From Pyrenopolyporus hunteri (Eukaryota; Ascomycota; Sordariomycetes; Xylariales; Hypoxylaceae): DNA of 64,000 nucleotides. Position 1 is the first letter of the stretch. Every line of letters starts with the position of its first letter. A program made the position numbers and the translations under genes. Location of the stretch: NCBI GenBank assembly GCA_902806595.1, contig CADCXC010000009.1:1426001-1490000 (forward strand), in the 5' to 3' direction. Positions 49,015 to 60,319 of the stretch are shown here, in pieces. The notes under the pieces are model-generated. The model did not search any database and was not told the DNA's origin. It was given only the letters and a program-made list of their open reading frames with translations.

Positions 49015-50311
49015 CTACACAGCCTTCGGCTTCTGCCAGGTTCCCCTAATGCCACTCTCCATCATGAGGAGCCTATCTTCTCTCCAACTCCAAGACAAAG
49101 CGATGGTTGTGCCAGGACCAGCTATAAGCGTAGTGATAACCAGGCCCAGCACCGTCTGAATATAATGCTTAGCCGTTGGTTTGCCGAGAATGCGCAAGAC
49201 GTCGAAGGTAGTGAGCCATAACCAGCACAGCGTCGAGCCGAACGCGCCCCAGAAGTCCCACTGGAAGATATAATGGAGCCCCATCCCCAAGCTATCGTTC
49301 CGGCTCAGCTTGTTCGGCAGGAACACGTAGCCGAGCGAGAGCCGCGGGTCGTCCGAGGTGAGGCACACGTACACGGTGGCGAAGTGGGCGATGGCGGATA
49401 CCACGCCGGCGACCAGGTACACGCGTTTGAGATGCCTGACGTCGCCGTTCTTGGCGGCGGCGCTGGGCGAGCCCGCCGACGGCACGAGGAACGAGAAGAC
49501 TAACAGCAGCGCGCTGACGTACAAGGGCGAGGGCTGCCAGAACGCCGTCGCGTACTGCGTCATCGTGACGTCGGCCCACGGGTAGTACATGGCGATCGTC
49601 GGGACGATGTAGCCCACCACCACGGCCGGCAGCAGCGACACGGCGTACCCGGTCGGCAGCTCGCGGCCCTGGAAGTAGTACGCGTCGTCCCTCGAGGTGT
49701 ACACATACGCTAGGTAGTACAAGGGCGCGATGATGCCGGCGCCTATGAACTGGTAGAGCAGAGAGAAGAGAGAGACGCTGTGTTTATTAGTAATCAGGGT
49801 GCTAGCATAGAGCAAAACAAAGGGGAACAGAAAAAAAAAAGCAGAACGAAATAAGATAGAGCAACCAAGCGACCACGAAGATAGGAAAGGAAAACTAGGA
49901 CAGCCCAACTCACAAACTAATAAGCCTCCCCGCATTCCGCGGCCGGCTCGACTCGACGGCCCAGACACACACGACCGCGAACCAGTTGAGCAGGAAGTAG
50001 ACCTGCTGGAGGCGCACGCCGGCGTCCCAGCCGGCGGTGCCCTCGATGAAGGCGGCGACGAGGAACCGGGCGGCGCCGTCGAGCGCGCGGACGCCCGTGT
50101 ACCGCGCGACGAGCGGCGTGCCGTTCGGGAGCGCGCCCGTCTCGATCGCGGGGCGGAACCCGGCCGGCACGCCCTCGGCCACGGGCTCCAGGCGCATGAG
50201 GTACAGGAGGGCGCCGGAGAAGGAGGCGAAGAAGAGCAGGAACAGCGCGTTCAGGGGACGCCGGGTGTTGGGGATTACAGGCCCCGGGGGCGTGGCTTTG
50301 GGGGGTGCCAT
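49015..50311 (-). CDS. polytopic membrane protein, unknown function
   Basis: Exons 50311-49914 and 49777-49015 give 386 residues. The donor is GTGAGT. The acceptor is the CACAG directly after the branch site TTACTAAT; the later CTACCAG would break the frame. The join gives RLIS-FVSLFSLLYQFIGAG. About seven to eight hydrophobic helices are visible, including LNALFLLFFASFSGALLYL, VYFLLNWFAVVCVWAV, VYLVAGVVSAIAHFATVYV and TVLGLVITTLIAGPGTTIAL. No enzyme motif is recognised. Proteins of this shape occur widely in Pezizomycotina and sometimes sit in secondary-metabolite clusters, but no backbone enzyme is nearby here. The first 30 residues are Pro-rich and cytosolic in character. Function unknown. 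Confidence 0.82.
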
Positions 50312-51059
50312 GGGGGGCGGTGGTGGTGATGGCTTCGGTTACGCGGGAGGTAGGTGTGGAAGATTTACTGGCTTAGATGGAACTGATAGTTTGTAATACG
50401 AGTCTAGCTTGGAACTGGATGTGTATACGTAAGGAGAGTATTGATATGAGAAGGTAAATATATAGTATATAGTGACAGAAGTCCTAGACTCAGAGCCTTA
50501 AGGTGGGCCATTCCCCCCAAACTGCTACTAGGTAACATATACTACGTATATGCAGTGTGCCACGCTGTGGGTAGGGATTCGGATCCCAATTCCTAGTTTG
50601 GTGGGCCCTGAGCTCCGGAGAGAGCTTGAGCTTCTCAACACAGCGATAGTATATGAGGATATGTTATTCGATAGGTTCGCGATAAAATGCGGGTTTATAC
50701 ATGTCACGACATGTAGTGTTTCCTTTCATGGAGAAATAAGAATAAAATAAAATAAGAGCTAGAAATTTGAGTTTTACGCTGCTGTTGTCATGGATGGGGC
50801 GTCTTTGTTTTAAGAAAATATCTCGGCTAGCGACATTATCGATACCATATTCGAGCTTATTTGTGTGCAGACTATGAATTTAAGAGATTCTATGGGCTAC
50901 GCGGGGCTTTTCGAAAACTCGCCATCCGTCAAAAATATTTTTGCCATTAAATCCGAATTTAGACGTCGGATCTCTCAGGATCTTCCATCTAATTTCTATT
51001 GTCGCCAGCTAGACATGGGATAGCGCATTAATCGCCATTCCCCGAACCTGACAGTGTTG
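50312..51059. other. divergent spacer with an element fragment
   Basis: A 750-bp head-to-head spacer between the membrane-protein gene and MRM2. It holds a terminal fragment of the 34-35 kb element at 50502-50525. Otherwise AT-rich with no gene. Confidence 0.55.
50502..50525 (-). mobile_element. terminal fragment of the 34-35 kb TIR element
   Basis: Bases 50502-50522 are an exact 21-base match to the complement of 35325-35345, the right end of the TIR dimer. The next three bases match with one difference (TGC against CGC), then similarity stops. No second end is visible nearby, so this is a truncated copy or an excision footprint. Confidence 0.6.
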
Positions 51060-52393
51060 ATGCGGGCGTTGGCGAGAATAGCGGCGCCTCGCGATGGAAG
51101 GCTCGTGATAGCCGCAGCTATCCAATCCTCCGGCGTGTCGAGCTCAAACGCCCTTGCGCACATCGCGTCGCAAAGCAAACGCTGGTCTTCGTCTTCGTCC
51201 AACTCGAGATGGAAGCAGCGCCAAGCAACTGATCACTACGCCCGCGAGGCCAAGGTGCAGGGTCTGAAGAGCCGCGCCGCATTTAAACTACTCGATGTGA
51301 GTTTTTGCAGCTCGGCCCTCAAGTTCGTGCAAGTCAGAGCTCACACGGGTTCAAACAGATAGACTCGAAGTATAAGATTTTTAGGAGAGGACAGACAGTT
51401 GTCGACCTGGTAGGCAGTCCAAACCCCAGCGACTCACAGCGCTAAAGCAATGCAATGTAGGGATATGCACCAGGTAGCTGGTCTCAGGTATGATGAAGGC
51501 CGCAAGTCTATCTCTACAACTCTAGTCGCTCATTCAAATCAGGTCGCCATGGAGCGCACCAAGCCAAACGGAAACGTTATTGGAATCGACATCCTCCCGG
51601 CACAGCCTCCTAAAGGGGTGTCTACTATTCAAGGCGACTTCTTATCCCCCGGCGTCCAGCAGCTCGTAAAGGATTACCTCGCCGAGTTTCCGCGGCGAGC
51701 TGACCCGAACGCTACCCCCGATGAAGAGCAGTCGGATGAAGTCGTCGTCACGGAACGGCCGAGTTATATCGACACCGAGCGTGCCGAGTCGGTTGAGCCA
51801 GAACTACACGAAGGAAGTGAAAGACTCGTTGATGTATGAACTGCTCCGTCCGCTCGGAGCACACCCACTCGCCCCCGTCATTCGAATCAGTAAAAATTAA
51901 CTTGGTAATAGGTAGTTCTAAGCGACATGTCAGACCCCTGGTTGCAAACCTCCGGCTTTTCCAGCAACACGTTGAGTAACCCTTATTATAGGATGATGAA
52001 CACGAGCGGCATGAGTTTTCGAGACCATGCGGGCAGCATGGTAAGTTCTAAACCCCCTTACATCGCATCATGCGGATTCTACGTATGATTCCCAGACACG
52101 TATTCACCCGGGCTCGTAGGACCTCTGCCTCGCTGCCTTACAATTCGCAAGCGACACCCTCAAAACCGGCGGCCACTTCGTCTGCAAATTCTACCAGGGC
52201 GTCGAAGACAAGGATCTGGAGCAGAAGCTTAGGAAATTATTCGCGAAGGTCCATCGCGAGAAACCGGGCTCGTCAAGACCTGTGAGTTTATTGCTAGTTG
52301 AGGCGTGCCTATTTTCCACGTTAACCCGTCACTTAGGAATCACGCGAGGCGTATTTCGTGGGCTTGCGCAGGATAGGCGATGCCACTCTCTAG
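51060..52393 (+). CDS. MRM2: mitochondrial 21S rRNA 2'-O-methyltransferase Mrm2 (FtsJ family)
   Basis: Seven exons (51060-51296, 51359-51409, 51461-51487, 51543-51833, 51912-52040, 52120-52281, 52337-52393) give 317 residues. Every join is in phase and rebuilds the RrmJ/FtsJ fold: FKLLD-IDSKYKIF, VVDL-GYAPGSWSQ-VAMERTKP, RLVD-VVLSDMSDPW, AGSM-DLCLAALQFA, GSSRP-ESREAYFVG. The SAM-binding loop is DLGYAPGSWS, partly on a 27-nt exon. The catalytic tetrad K-D-K-E is present as Lys76, Asp207, Lys268 and Glu303. The first 50 residues (basic, Ser-rich, no acidic run) look like a mitochondrial targeting sequence. Mrm2 methylates a uridine in the peptidyl-transferase centre of the large mitochondrial rRNA. 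An acidic insertion of about 50 residues lies before the SDM motif. Confidence 0.92.
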
Positions 52394-53045
52394 GATTGGA
52401 ATAGAATAGAGTTCCTCAGGAATCCCGAGCCTAGGGTTAGCTAGGACTGTATATCATCTGTATCACCCCTGTACCAATCTCCCAATCGTCTCGCGCAGGC
52501 GAGTCATTAAAGATATAACATAGATACGAGACTCTCGTCGATGCTTACCTTACGGCGCCGTCGATGGTAGTTAGAGAAAATAAAGCCCCTCTATTATTCA
52601 AGTTCGGTCCGCCGTCAAAAGTAGTGAGAGAACCAGATACGAATCTTATATCATAATATTTACCATTTCAGTTAGAGATCAAAGCAATCCTAGGACGAAT
52701 GGTTACGCCTGATCAAGATATGGGCTAGGGACGGTGAAATGGTTATATTCTCCAAGAAACTATCCTCGAAACCAGAGCCCTCAATCTAGACGGCCACCAC
52801 CAAAATTTCCGGGGCGCTTCTAAACATGTCGTCCCAGCTCCTAGTATCCCCTATTCATAACCTCCGAGCCAAATCATATCCCGCCTCTGCCTAACAGCAA
52901 AATCCCGGTATGCTCGTCGTATCCTGTCCGTAGGTCACGTTACCCGGAGGTACGCAGAGTGAATAGCTTCCGTTGATCTCTTGCAGATTGGCACTAAAGA
53001 ATGTCCCTTTGGGCCGTTAGTCGAGAGCATATAATTACTAAACCC
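52394..53045. other. intergenic, nothing recognised
   Basis: A 650-bp spacer after MRM2. No open frame of note and no repeat seen. Confidence 0.5.
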
Positions 53046-53264
53046 TTAACAGCAATGGAATAGTGGTAGTATACCGTTGATACACTCGCAAACAGCCCCA
53101 TTGACGCAGCAATGCGGATCCGCGAACGGGATGCACTCAACCCCGGCCCTGAAAGCTGCCGTAATGTTGGGGAACGGGGATAACTTGGATCTGAAAGACG
53201 GCCTTGCAAAAGCGAGATTGAGGGCCGAAGCAGCGAGGATACTCAGAAGAGCGTATAGAGCCAT
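53046..53264 (-). CDS. putative small secreted Cys-rich protein
   Basis: A single-exon frame of 72 residues starting at ATG 53264. Residues 1-20 (MALYALLSILAASALNLAFA) form a good signal peptide with an AFA cleavage site. The mature part of about 52 residues has seven cysteines (44, 52, 53, 59, 61, 71, 72), including two CC pairs, and an NIT sequon. Size, signal and cysteine density fit fungal effector-like or antimicrobial small secreted proteins, but I recognise no family. An odd cysteine count and a stop right after the last CC leave open that an intron and further exon follow. No toxic activity can be inferred. Confidence 0.5.
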   Translation of the reverse strand: MALYALLSILAASALNLAFARPSFRSKLSPFPNITAAFRAGVECIPFADPHCCVNGAVCECINGILPLFHCC

Positions 53265-53955
53265 CTTAACCTTTTAATTACTGATTCGAATCGGATGGGT
53301 AGATGAAACGAGTCTTCCGGGCTGTGTTATTCCCGACTGAGGTATGCAATCTCCGGATGGCCTGACTTCAAGACAAGACCACGATGCAACAAATTTTATT
53401 TCTCTTAAAAAATAAAAAAATAAAATCGAGGATGTTCTCTTTCAGAGGCAGACGATATATGCCATACGTCACACAACCACCCCCCGTCGGCCCTTTCTCT
53501 GAACATATTGCGAAACCATGAGAAGCGGCTGTAACCTCAGAGTGCGAGATCGTCCCTACCTCCTACTTCATATCAGGGTCTAGATTCCTCCCCAAGTCAC
53601 GTCTAGTCCTCGCTTCCCGGGAACCCCAATGGAGAAGTGAAGAGGGAAACTGCTCTGTGCTTCCGCCAACGGTGGAAGCCGTGCAGGCCAGGCGTTCCAA
53701 CAAACTCCCACTCCCACTCTCACTCCCGCCTCTAGCAGAAGTCCCTCACTGGCGAACATCACACTAGTTCCCACCACTCCCCAAGATCGTCCGACTTCAT
53801 CTCTCCCTCATTTCAGGCGTTTTCTTTCGTTTACCCATCTCCTTGGATTGATTTCTTGCTCTTACTGTCCCATCCCATCCCATTCGTTGGTTACAATCCC
53901 AATCCACCCACCCCTTTTCACCCCAAACCCCAGACTCCCAACCCTCCCATCCACC
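53265..53955. other. divergent spacer with pyrimidine-rich leader
   Basis: A 690-bp head-to-head spacer. The last 130 bases before the MFS start are strongly C/T-rich (CCCATCCCATCCCATTCG and similar), a usual fungal leader or promoter feature. Confidence 0.55.
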
Positions 53956-56399
53956 ATGCCTCTCGACAAAGACGTCTGGGTCTTCAACCCCGAGGCCCAA
54001 ACCCCATCACAAGAAGACCTGCACGAAGTCCGTCTAGACGACGACGACGACGACAATAACAACAACGCCGCCCAAGAATCCCGAACCCCCCTCCCCGCGG
54101 GCAGCCGCCCCGCGTGCCTCCGGAACGCCGCCCACGAGTGCGTGTTCGTCGCGCTGATGGCCTTCGCGGCGGCCACGCCCGTGTTCCTCCAGCGCTCCGT
54201 CGTGGTGGTGGCCGGGTCCATATCCGGGGCGCTGCAGATGACGCCGGCGCAGATCGCGTGGGGGACCGCGGGTTCGGGGTATTCCATTCCATTCCGTTTC
54301 ATTCCACTTCCTAACCGAGTCTTTTTGTTTCTTTCTCTTTGGAGTGCCACCAGCTTACCCTCTCACAGCTTAACCACGGGCGCGTTCCTGCTGCCATTCG
54401 GCTACATCGCAGATACCTGCGGCGTCCTGCCGCGGAAGACTCTCCTGGTCGTTAGCTTGGTGGCGTTCTGCCTGCTGGTCTCGTGCACGTGCTTCTCGCA
54501 GAACGGGGTCATGCTCGATGTTGTATCCGGCCTGACGGGCATCGCTTGCGCGGCGAACGTGCCCGTCGCTGTGGGCATGTTGAGCCTCGTGTACCCGGCG
54601 CCGTCGCGCCGCAAGAACATGGTCTTTTCGTCGTTCCTCATGGGCACGCCCATAGCGACGATAATCGGCGGGCTTGGCTCCGGCGCTTTGGCGCTGGAGA
54701 TGAGCTGGAAAGCCCCGTTCATAGCCCTGGCGGCTTTGTATGCGGTTGTCTCCGGCCTCGCCTGCGTGTTTGTGCCGAATGTGCCGGAGCCGGAGAGCGA
54801 TGAGAAGACCGAGATTCTCATTCTTGCTGAGCCGGAAGCGTTCCCCATGCTATCCATCGAAACGCCCAAGAAGAAGTCCACGTTGTTCTTGCAATTCGAT
54901 TGGCTAGGATTGTTTCTCCTTGTCACGGGTCTTCTGCTCTTTACCGTTGCCCTGACCATTGGCCCGCAAGGCCCGGAGCCGTGGAAGACGCCGACGGTTA
55001 TCCTTCTCTTGACTTTGGGCGTGCTGTCTCTTGGATGTTTCCTTCTTTGGGAGAATGTGACGCAGGCGCCGATGATACCTCCGTCGATTTAGGAAAACTC
55101 GACGGTAACTTTGGTAAGCTCTATTTGAAGTCACTAGGTATTACCTATGAGACGTTTCTAACACGAAATACAGGTGATTATTTGCACATTGGGTGCTTCT
55201 ATGTCTTTCTACTCCCAACTCTTTTGGGTCTCCTTATTCATGCAGGATCTCGAGGGCCTCAAACCGTTCGATGTTGCTATACGGTTGCTACCCCAGGCTC
55301 TCATAGGCCTGGTATTCAGTCCCCTTGTTGGCTTGGTTATGCACAGAGTGCCCGGAACGGTATTGTTGGCTATAGCCGCTGTTTCTCTTGTCGCTAGCAA
55401 TGTGCTTCTCGTATTTTTACGCCAAGGGAGTAACTACCTGATCTGGATATTCCCGTCAGTCATGCTGAGCACCATTGGGATGGATTGGACTATGAATGTT
55501 GGCTCAGTGAGTAGATCCATTGGCAACCCTCGGGGTTGGCGTGATACACCAATCTAACAATATTGCAGCTTTATATATTATCGTCGCTCCCTTTGAAACA
55601 CCATTCTGTTGGGGCGTCGCTACTTCAAACCACAAGTCGGCTTGCGGTCCCTCTCGGAATGGGAGTCACAACCGCAATCTGGTCGTCATACGACGGAGAG
55701 CATATAGCAGCTTACCCGGAAGAAGCATATACTAATACCTTCATTGCCACGACTGCGTTCGCCGGTATTTCCCTCGTCTTAGTACCATTCATCCGCATCG
55801 GAAAGCAGGGCCATCCCAAACACGAATCATCTCCACACGAGCATGGCGAAGTCAAGTCAAGCTCGCTAGTCCGTCCACAACCACAACTACAACCACAGAT
55901 TACCTCACCTCGAAACGATAACGGAAACCGGCCGAGCAAGCGGTGGTCTCCGGTCGACACACTAGCCACGTCAGCCACCAGCGAAAGACAACACACCGTC
56001 GCGCCCTCCGTATCATCACTATCCTCGCGCAAAAGCGCTGACACCCTGAAGACCAACAAAACAGCGCGGACAACCGTCCGGCGGGGCCGCAGTCCCTCCG
56101 AGCAGGTCGTCTGGATCGTGTGCGAGGAGTGCGGCACGAGCAAGCGGCACACGCAGCCGCGCGCCGCCGTGGGCGATCCCGCGCGTTACTTCAACGACCC
56201 GGCGTTCTCCGGCGCGACTAAGGGTCGCGGCCACCTCCCCCATCCGCACGGGGCGAGCTGTAGTCCCGGTGCCCAGGGCCACCATAATCACCTCCCCCCG
56301 CCCCAGCTCCCGAGGCCGTATGGTGGACGCCGACGGCTGCCCCTGGTCAATCGCCAGATCATGACTCATCAGATGTTGACGCAGGGGTTCCAGCCTTGA
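53956..56399 (+). pseudogene. MFS transporter gene with one in-frame TAG
   Basis: Four exons (53956-54278, 54369-55113, 55174-55506, 55569-56399) give 744 codons including the terminator. The joins restore AGSG-LTTGAFLLPFGYIAD, STVTL-VIICTLGASMSF and MNVGS-LYILSSLPLK. The product would be a drug:H+ antiporter-like major facilitator with 12-14 helices, an acidic N-terminal tail and a cytosolic C-tail of about 220 residues with a CEEC motif. A TAG at 55090-55092 interrupts it between PPSI and ENSTVTL, where relatives have Trp (PPSIW). Everything downstream remains open and well conserved. Truncation would remove the last helices. A TGG-to-TAG change is a C-to-T transition in a CpA context on the other strand, the type favoured by RIP. 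A sequencing error, recent null allele or readthrough are the alternatives. Confidence 0.75.
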
Positions 56400-57058
56400 T
56401 TGGAATATGATTTTTTTTTTTTGGAGGGGATATTTGAGTAGGAAGAGGGGAGTTAACAAGGTATATTTATTTCGTGAGGTGGCCAGCGAGTTTTGTTGGA
56501 ATGGATGACGTCTGGGGATAACATTCGTAGTTCTTTCTTTCTTTTTTGGCCGGGTTCGAAATCCCCTTGGAGATTTCTTAAGAGAGCTTATATTACCCTG
56601 AAGGACCTCGGTCATCTCATTACTTGGATGAGGTAACTGGAAAAGCGATATTAGGGCTCTTGTCATAATCCCCTCTTTTTGTGAGGTCGGATGGTATACG
56701 TACCGTATATTTAGGTAACTCGGTGCCTTTCATCGTCATAGTCAATCCTAAATTCTGAGGCCACGGTGGAATAGGTGCAAGGTTCAGGTTGCCCTAATAA
56801 ATTTCATTCGTAAATTCGAATTTTGTCCTGTCGCTGTAAAGCGCTAACCCTAGATAAAACCAATGGCCGTCCGGTATATTATATGTACATGCGCAAACCC
56901 TCCAAGATGTCAGGATGTATATAGATGCTCGATCACTCGGAGTCAGGAGTTGATCGGCCGGTATACCTACCTTCTAGGGTACCTTGCCCTATCCTAAATA
57001 ATACCTTTCCCTTTCACCCAACACGGACAGAGAGAGAAAAAGAAGAGAGACCTCGAAC
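56400..57058. other. intergenic between convergent genes
   Basis: A 660-bp spacer with poly-T runs at 56411 and AT-rich 3' flanks. No gene seen. Confidence 0.5.
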
Positions 57059-58872
57059 CTATAACTTAGCATTCGGCATCTGGCGCATCGCCTGGCGGAC
57101 ACCCAAGTCGGCGAGGACCTCCTCGGCGCCGCCGAGGATGGCGTCGAACTTGTAGGTGCGGTTGAACATCTCGATGACGCGGCCCATGCCGGACTGGGTG
57201 AGGGCGCGGCCGCCGAAGATCTGGACGGACTCGTCGGCGACCTCGTGCGCGGCGCGCGTGATGCTCATCTTGAGCAGCCCGATGGGCCCGCCCAGGTGCT
57301 GCGCCTGCTGCTTGTACGGCATATGGCACATCTGGTAGGTGAGGGCTTCGAGCCAGGCTTCTGTTGAGTTGGGGAAGGGGGAAAGGTTAGTCAGGGTTTT
57401 TTTTTATTTTATTTATTAAAGGATTTTATGAGGGGAGGAGGGGGAGGGAGGGAGAGAGGGGAAGATTGGAGAAAGGGGGAGGGGTTGGCGCCGGTTGGGG
57501 GCGGTGTTACGTACGATTCGACTCGCACAGCGCAATCATCTTGGCAAGCTTCTGTCGGATAACGGGCTGCTCGATGAGCCGCTTGCCGAAGACGATGCGC
57601 TGGTGCGACCATTTAAGACACTCCTCGACGATCATCCTGCAGGCTCGGATTGTGGCGCCTAGGTTAGAAGGAGGGGTTGGTTAGCACGGCCCGTAGTTAA
57701 AAAGAATATATTTATAAACAAAAGGGAGGAATAAAAAAAGAAGAAAGAAAAAAGAAAAGAAAAGGGGTAAGGGCGCCCTTACAGGACATGGCCCACCGCT
57801 CGTGGTTGAAATTGCTTAGGATGACGTAAATTCCCTTGTTCTCCTCGCCGATGAGGTTCTCGACGGGCACCTTGACATTGTCGTAGGTAATGTAGGCGGT
57901 GCCGGCGGCGGTCGAGTACGAGGTCTTGATGGTCTTAGTCTCGACGCCCTCGCCGCGCTCGATCAGCAGCACGCTTAGGCCCTTATCCGTCTTGACGCCC
58001 GTGACAAAGTAGTCGCAGAAGACGCCGTTGGTGATCCACTTCTTGGTGCCGTTGACGATGTAATGCTTGCCGTCGGGGGTCTTGGTAGCCGTCGTGCGCA
58101 GGCCCGCGACGTCGGATCCCGCGAAGGCTTCGGTGATGGCCAGGCACAGGTACTTCTTGCCGCCGAGCACCTCGTCCATGATGGCCTTCTTCCGCTTCTC
58201 GTCCTTCATGTAGTTCATAATACAAGGGAGGCCGATGATCATCCCCGACAGCTGCCCGTCCTGGAACCCGCGGGCGTTGGAGCGCACCCCTTCCTGCGAC
58301 ATGATCAGGTCGTGGAAGTAGTCGAATTCCTCGCCCTTGACCGCGCCGTCCAGTAGGTTATGACCGTGCAAATGCTTCCCGGGCCCCAGCCGCATACGCA
58401 ATATCCCCTTCTCGGCCATGCGGTCGACCAGCTCCTGGCTGATGTGCTTGCCGTCGGCCTCGCGCGCCTGCGCCTCGGGGAGGATGTAGGTGTCGTGGAA
58501 TTCGCGCATAGCCTTGCGCATGCGGTGGTGGCTTTCGTTGTAGTAGGGGGTTTTGAAGGGCGGCGTCAGCCATAAGGGTTCGGCGTAGGGAACGGTGCTG
58601 AGGTCGCCGGGCTTGGGGGTGACGACCTGGGGCTTCTCGCCCTCGACGGTGCCGATGCATAGATCTTCGTACTTGGCGAGGACCTCGTGTCGGTGGAGGT
58701 TGTAGAAGGCTACGGTGGCGTCCTGACCAGCGACCTGGCGCAGGACAGACTCGCCGCCTGGATGCGCGTCGACAAAGTCGGTTACGTCGTATACTTTGCT
58801 ATCGACTATGAACCATACGGAGTCTTCGGTTTTGTGCTTAGCCACTTCGGCGCGGGTGAAGATCTCAGACAT
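57059..58872 (-). CDS. cytochrome b5 / acyl-CoA dehydrogenase fusion
   Basis: Exons 58872-57783, 57658-57515 and 57360-57059 encode 511 residues. The joins AMSC-ATIRACRMIVEE and LCESN-QAWLEALTYQM rebuild the C-terminal acyl-CoA dehydrogenase helices. Residues 1-80 are a cytochrome b5 heme domain: HPGG with His37 and a second axial His at about 60 or 62 (FYNLHRHEV). Residues about 110-511 are an FAD acyl-CoA dehydrogenase: LAITEAFAGSDVAGLRTTAT, KKWITNG, and the C-terminal GGRALTQSGMGRVIE. Such fusions occur in fungi; the heme domain is thought to take electrons from the flavin in place of ETF. There is no mitochondrial presequence, so a peroxisomal or cytosolic place is possible. The C-terminus NAKL resembles a weak PTS1 (AKL). 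Chain-length preference is unknown. Confidence 0.93.
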
Positions 58873-60319
58873 GGTGGCGGTGGTACGCAGCGAAAGGACT
58901 AGATTGATTGGTCGTGTCGTGTGAGATTTTGAAGCGAATGAGGTGAGGAATCGGAGGGATGCTGAAGAAATCGGAGGGATGCTGAAGAGACAGACAGGAT
59001 CTTAGAACCTCGAAAGCTCGAAACAAACGGAACTCAATTGATACTATTCCTACAACACGCGAAAGCTCTGACGACAACAGCAACAGCAATAATAACACAT
59101 AAGGGTCTACGGCATAGGTAGAAAGAATTTAACCTATGACAAAAAAGTGAATTGTCATGTTGAAAAAGAAAAAAGAAAAAAGGAAGATTTCTTTAACCCT
59201 TAACCTTGGAACGGGACGCTGTACCTAGAACTGGGGAAGGATCGATCTTGCCTCGGTTCGGCGAGTCAAACGAGTACAGAGCTGCAGATATTGGGGTACC
59301 TAGGTACTTCATAATACGCATTTGATCGCCTCTGATTGGTTGCCCTGTGCGGTCACCTACCCGTTACGGCATAAACCTGCGAGCAGATTGCCGAAGCCTC
59401 TGATAAAGCTCGTAAGTTAGTTGCATGTGGAGCGGTCTAGTGCTACCCGCACGGAGCACATTAGGTATCACAGCAGTTAGATATAAGTACCTAGGTATGT
59501 TCTGACACCTGCGTCGAGTTTCGACAGTTTGCTAAGTTAAAGTAATAAGTCAATAAAATAGTATTGTGATTGCCTATAAGGGCAAAAGGAGTATATAAGG
59601 TACGAGGTATGTAAAAACTGTTGGAAGCTTTGTTACATCGCGGGTTAGTAGGTAGCTTTACCCGACCATTCACATGTCTAACAGTAAGACGTAACAGCAT
59701 TTATGAACGAAAAGCAAAAATATAATATAATAGAGATAGGAAAACAGGTAAATAGGTTGTGAACGCTCAAGATGCATCAACTGTTCCTACCTTCTCGCCT
59801 TATATTCTTGACGTATAACTCAGCTCTAAACCACGACCCTCCGGTAGCTATAGCGAATGCAACAGCCTATCACCGGTCTTAAGCGGAAATTATTCATCGT
59901 GGCTGGTGCGTAAACCCCGCGCGGTCTTGGAACCAAGCGAACGCCATCCAACAGCTCACCCCAGGCGGCTTTAATTAATGGTTCCGTAGCTAAATCCGCT
60001 GCACAGCGAACGAGTCGGAATGACGAAAGGCTCGATGAGGCCGAGTAGCCTTTTAAGCTAACTCCAAATACCCAAACCTCCAAACGCCAATGCAGATCGT
60101 GCTGAGTTGGGGCGGAGATTAGACTCGCGAGGTTTGCGCGAGTAGCCGTGCGGGGATGCCAATACGCAGGATATTGCAGCAGAACTGAGACTGAGGAGGC
60201 AGAATGAAGATAGTAGACCGTGTATATATAAGATGGAAATGGAAATAGAAGGACGGCACCATTATAGCTAGATCAGCATCGAAATCAAAGTATCGTATCG
60301 ATATCAACTTCGCAAAAAA
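58873..60319. other. divergent spacer, b5-ACAD / ALDH
   Basis: A 1.4-kb head-to-head spacer that could serve both oxidoreductase genes. It contains a 21-base direct repeat (AAATCGGAGGGATGCTGAAG core near 58947 and 58969) and a GTACCTAGGTAC palindrome at 59297-59308. A TATATATA lies about 95 bases before the ALDH start. No gene seen. Confidence 0.55.

Noticed and set aside
55057..55092. Intron that would splice out the TAG in the MFS gene (donor GTGACG, acceptor TTTAG)
   Set aside because: Only 36 nt long, with no branch site, and it would delete conserved residues around APMIPPSI.
56545..56575. GGGTTCGAAATCCCC, resembling a tRNA T-arm
   Set aside because: The flanking stem does not pair correctly and no D-arm, anticodon arm or acceptor stem can be built around it.
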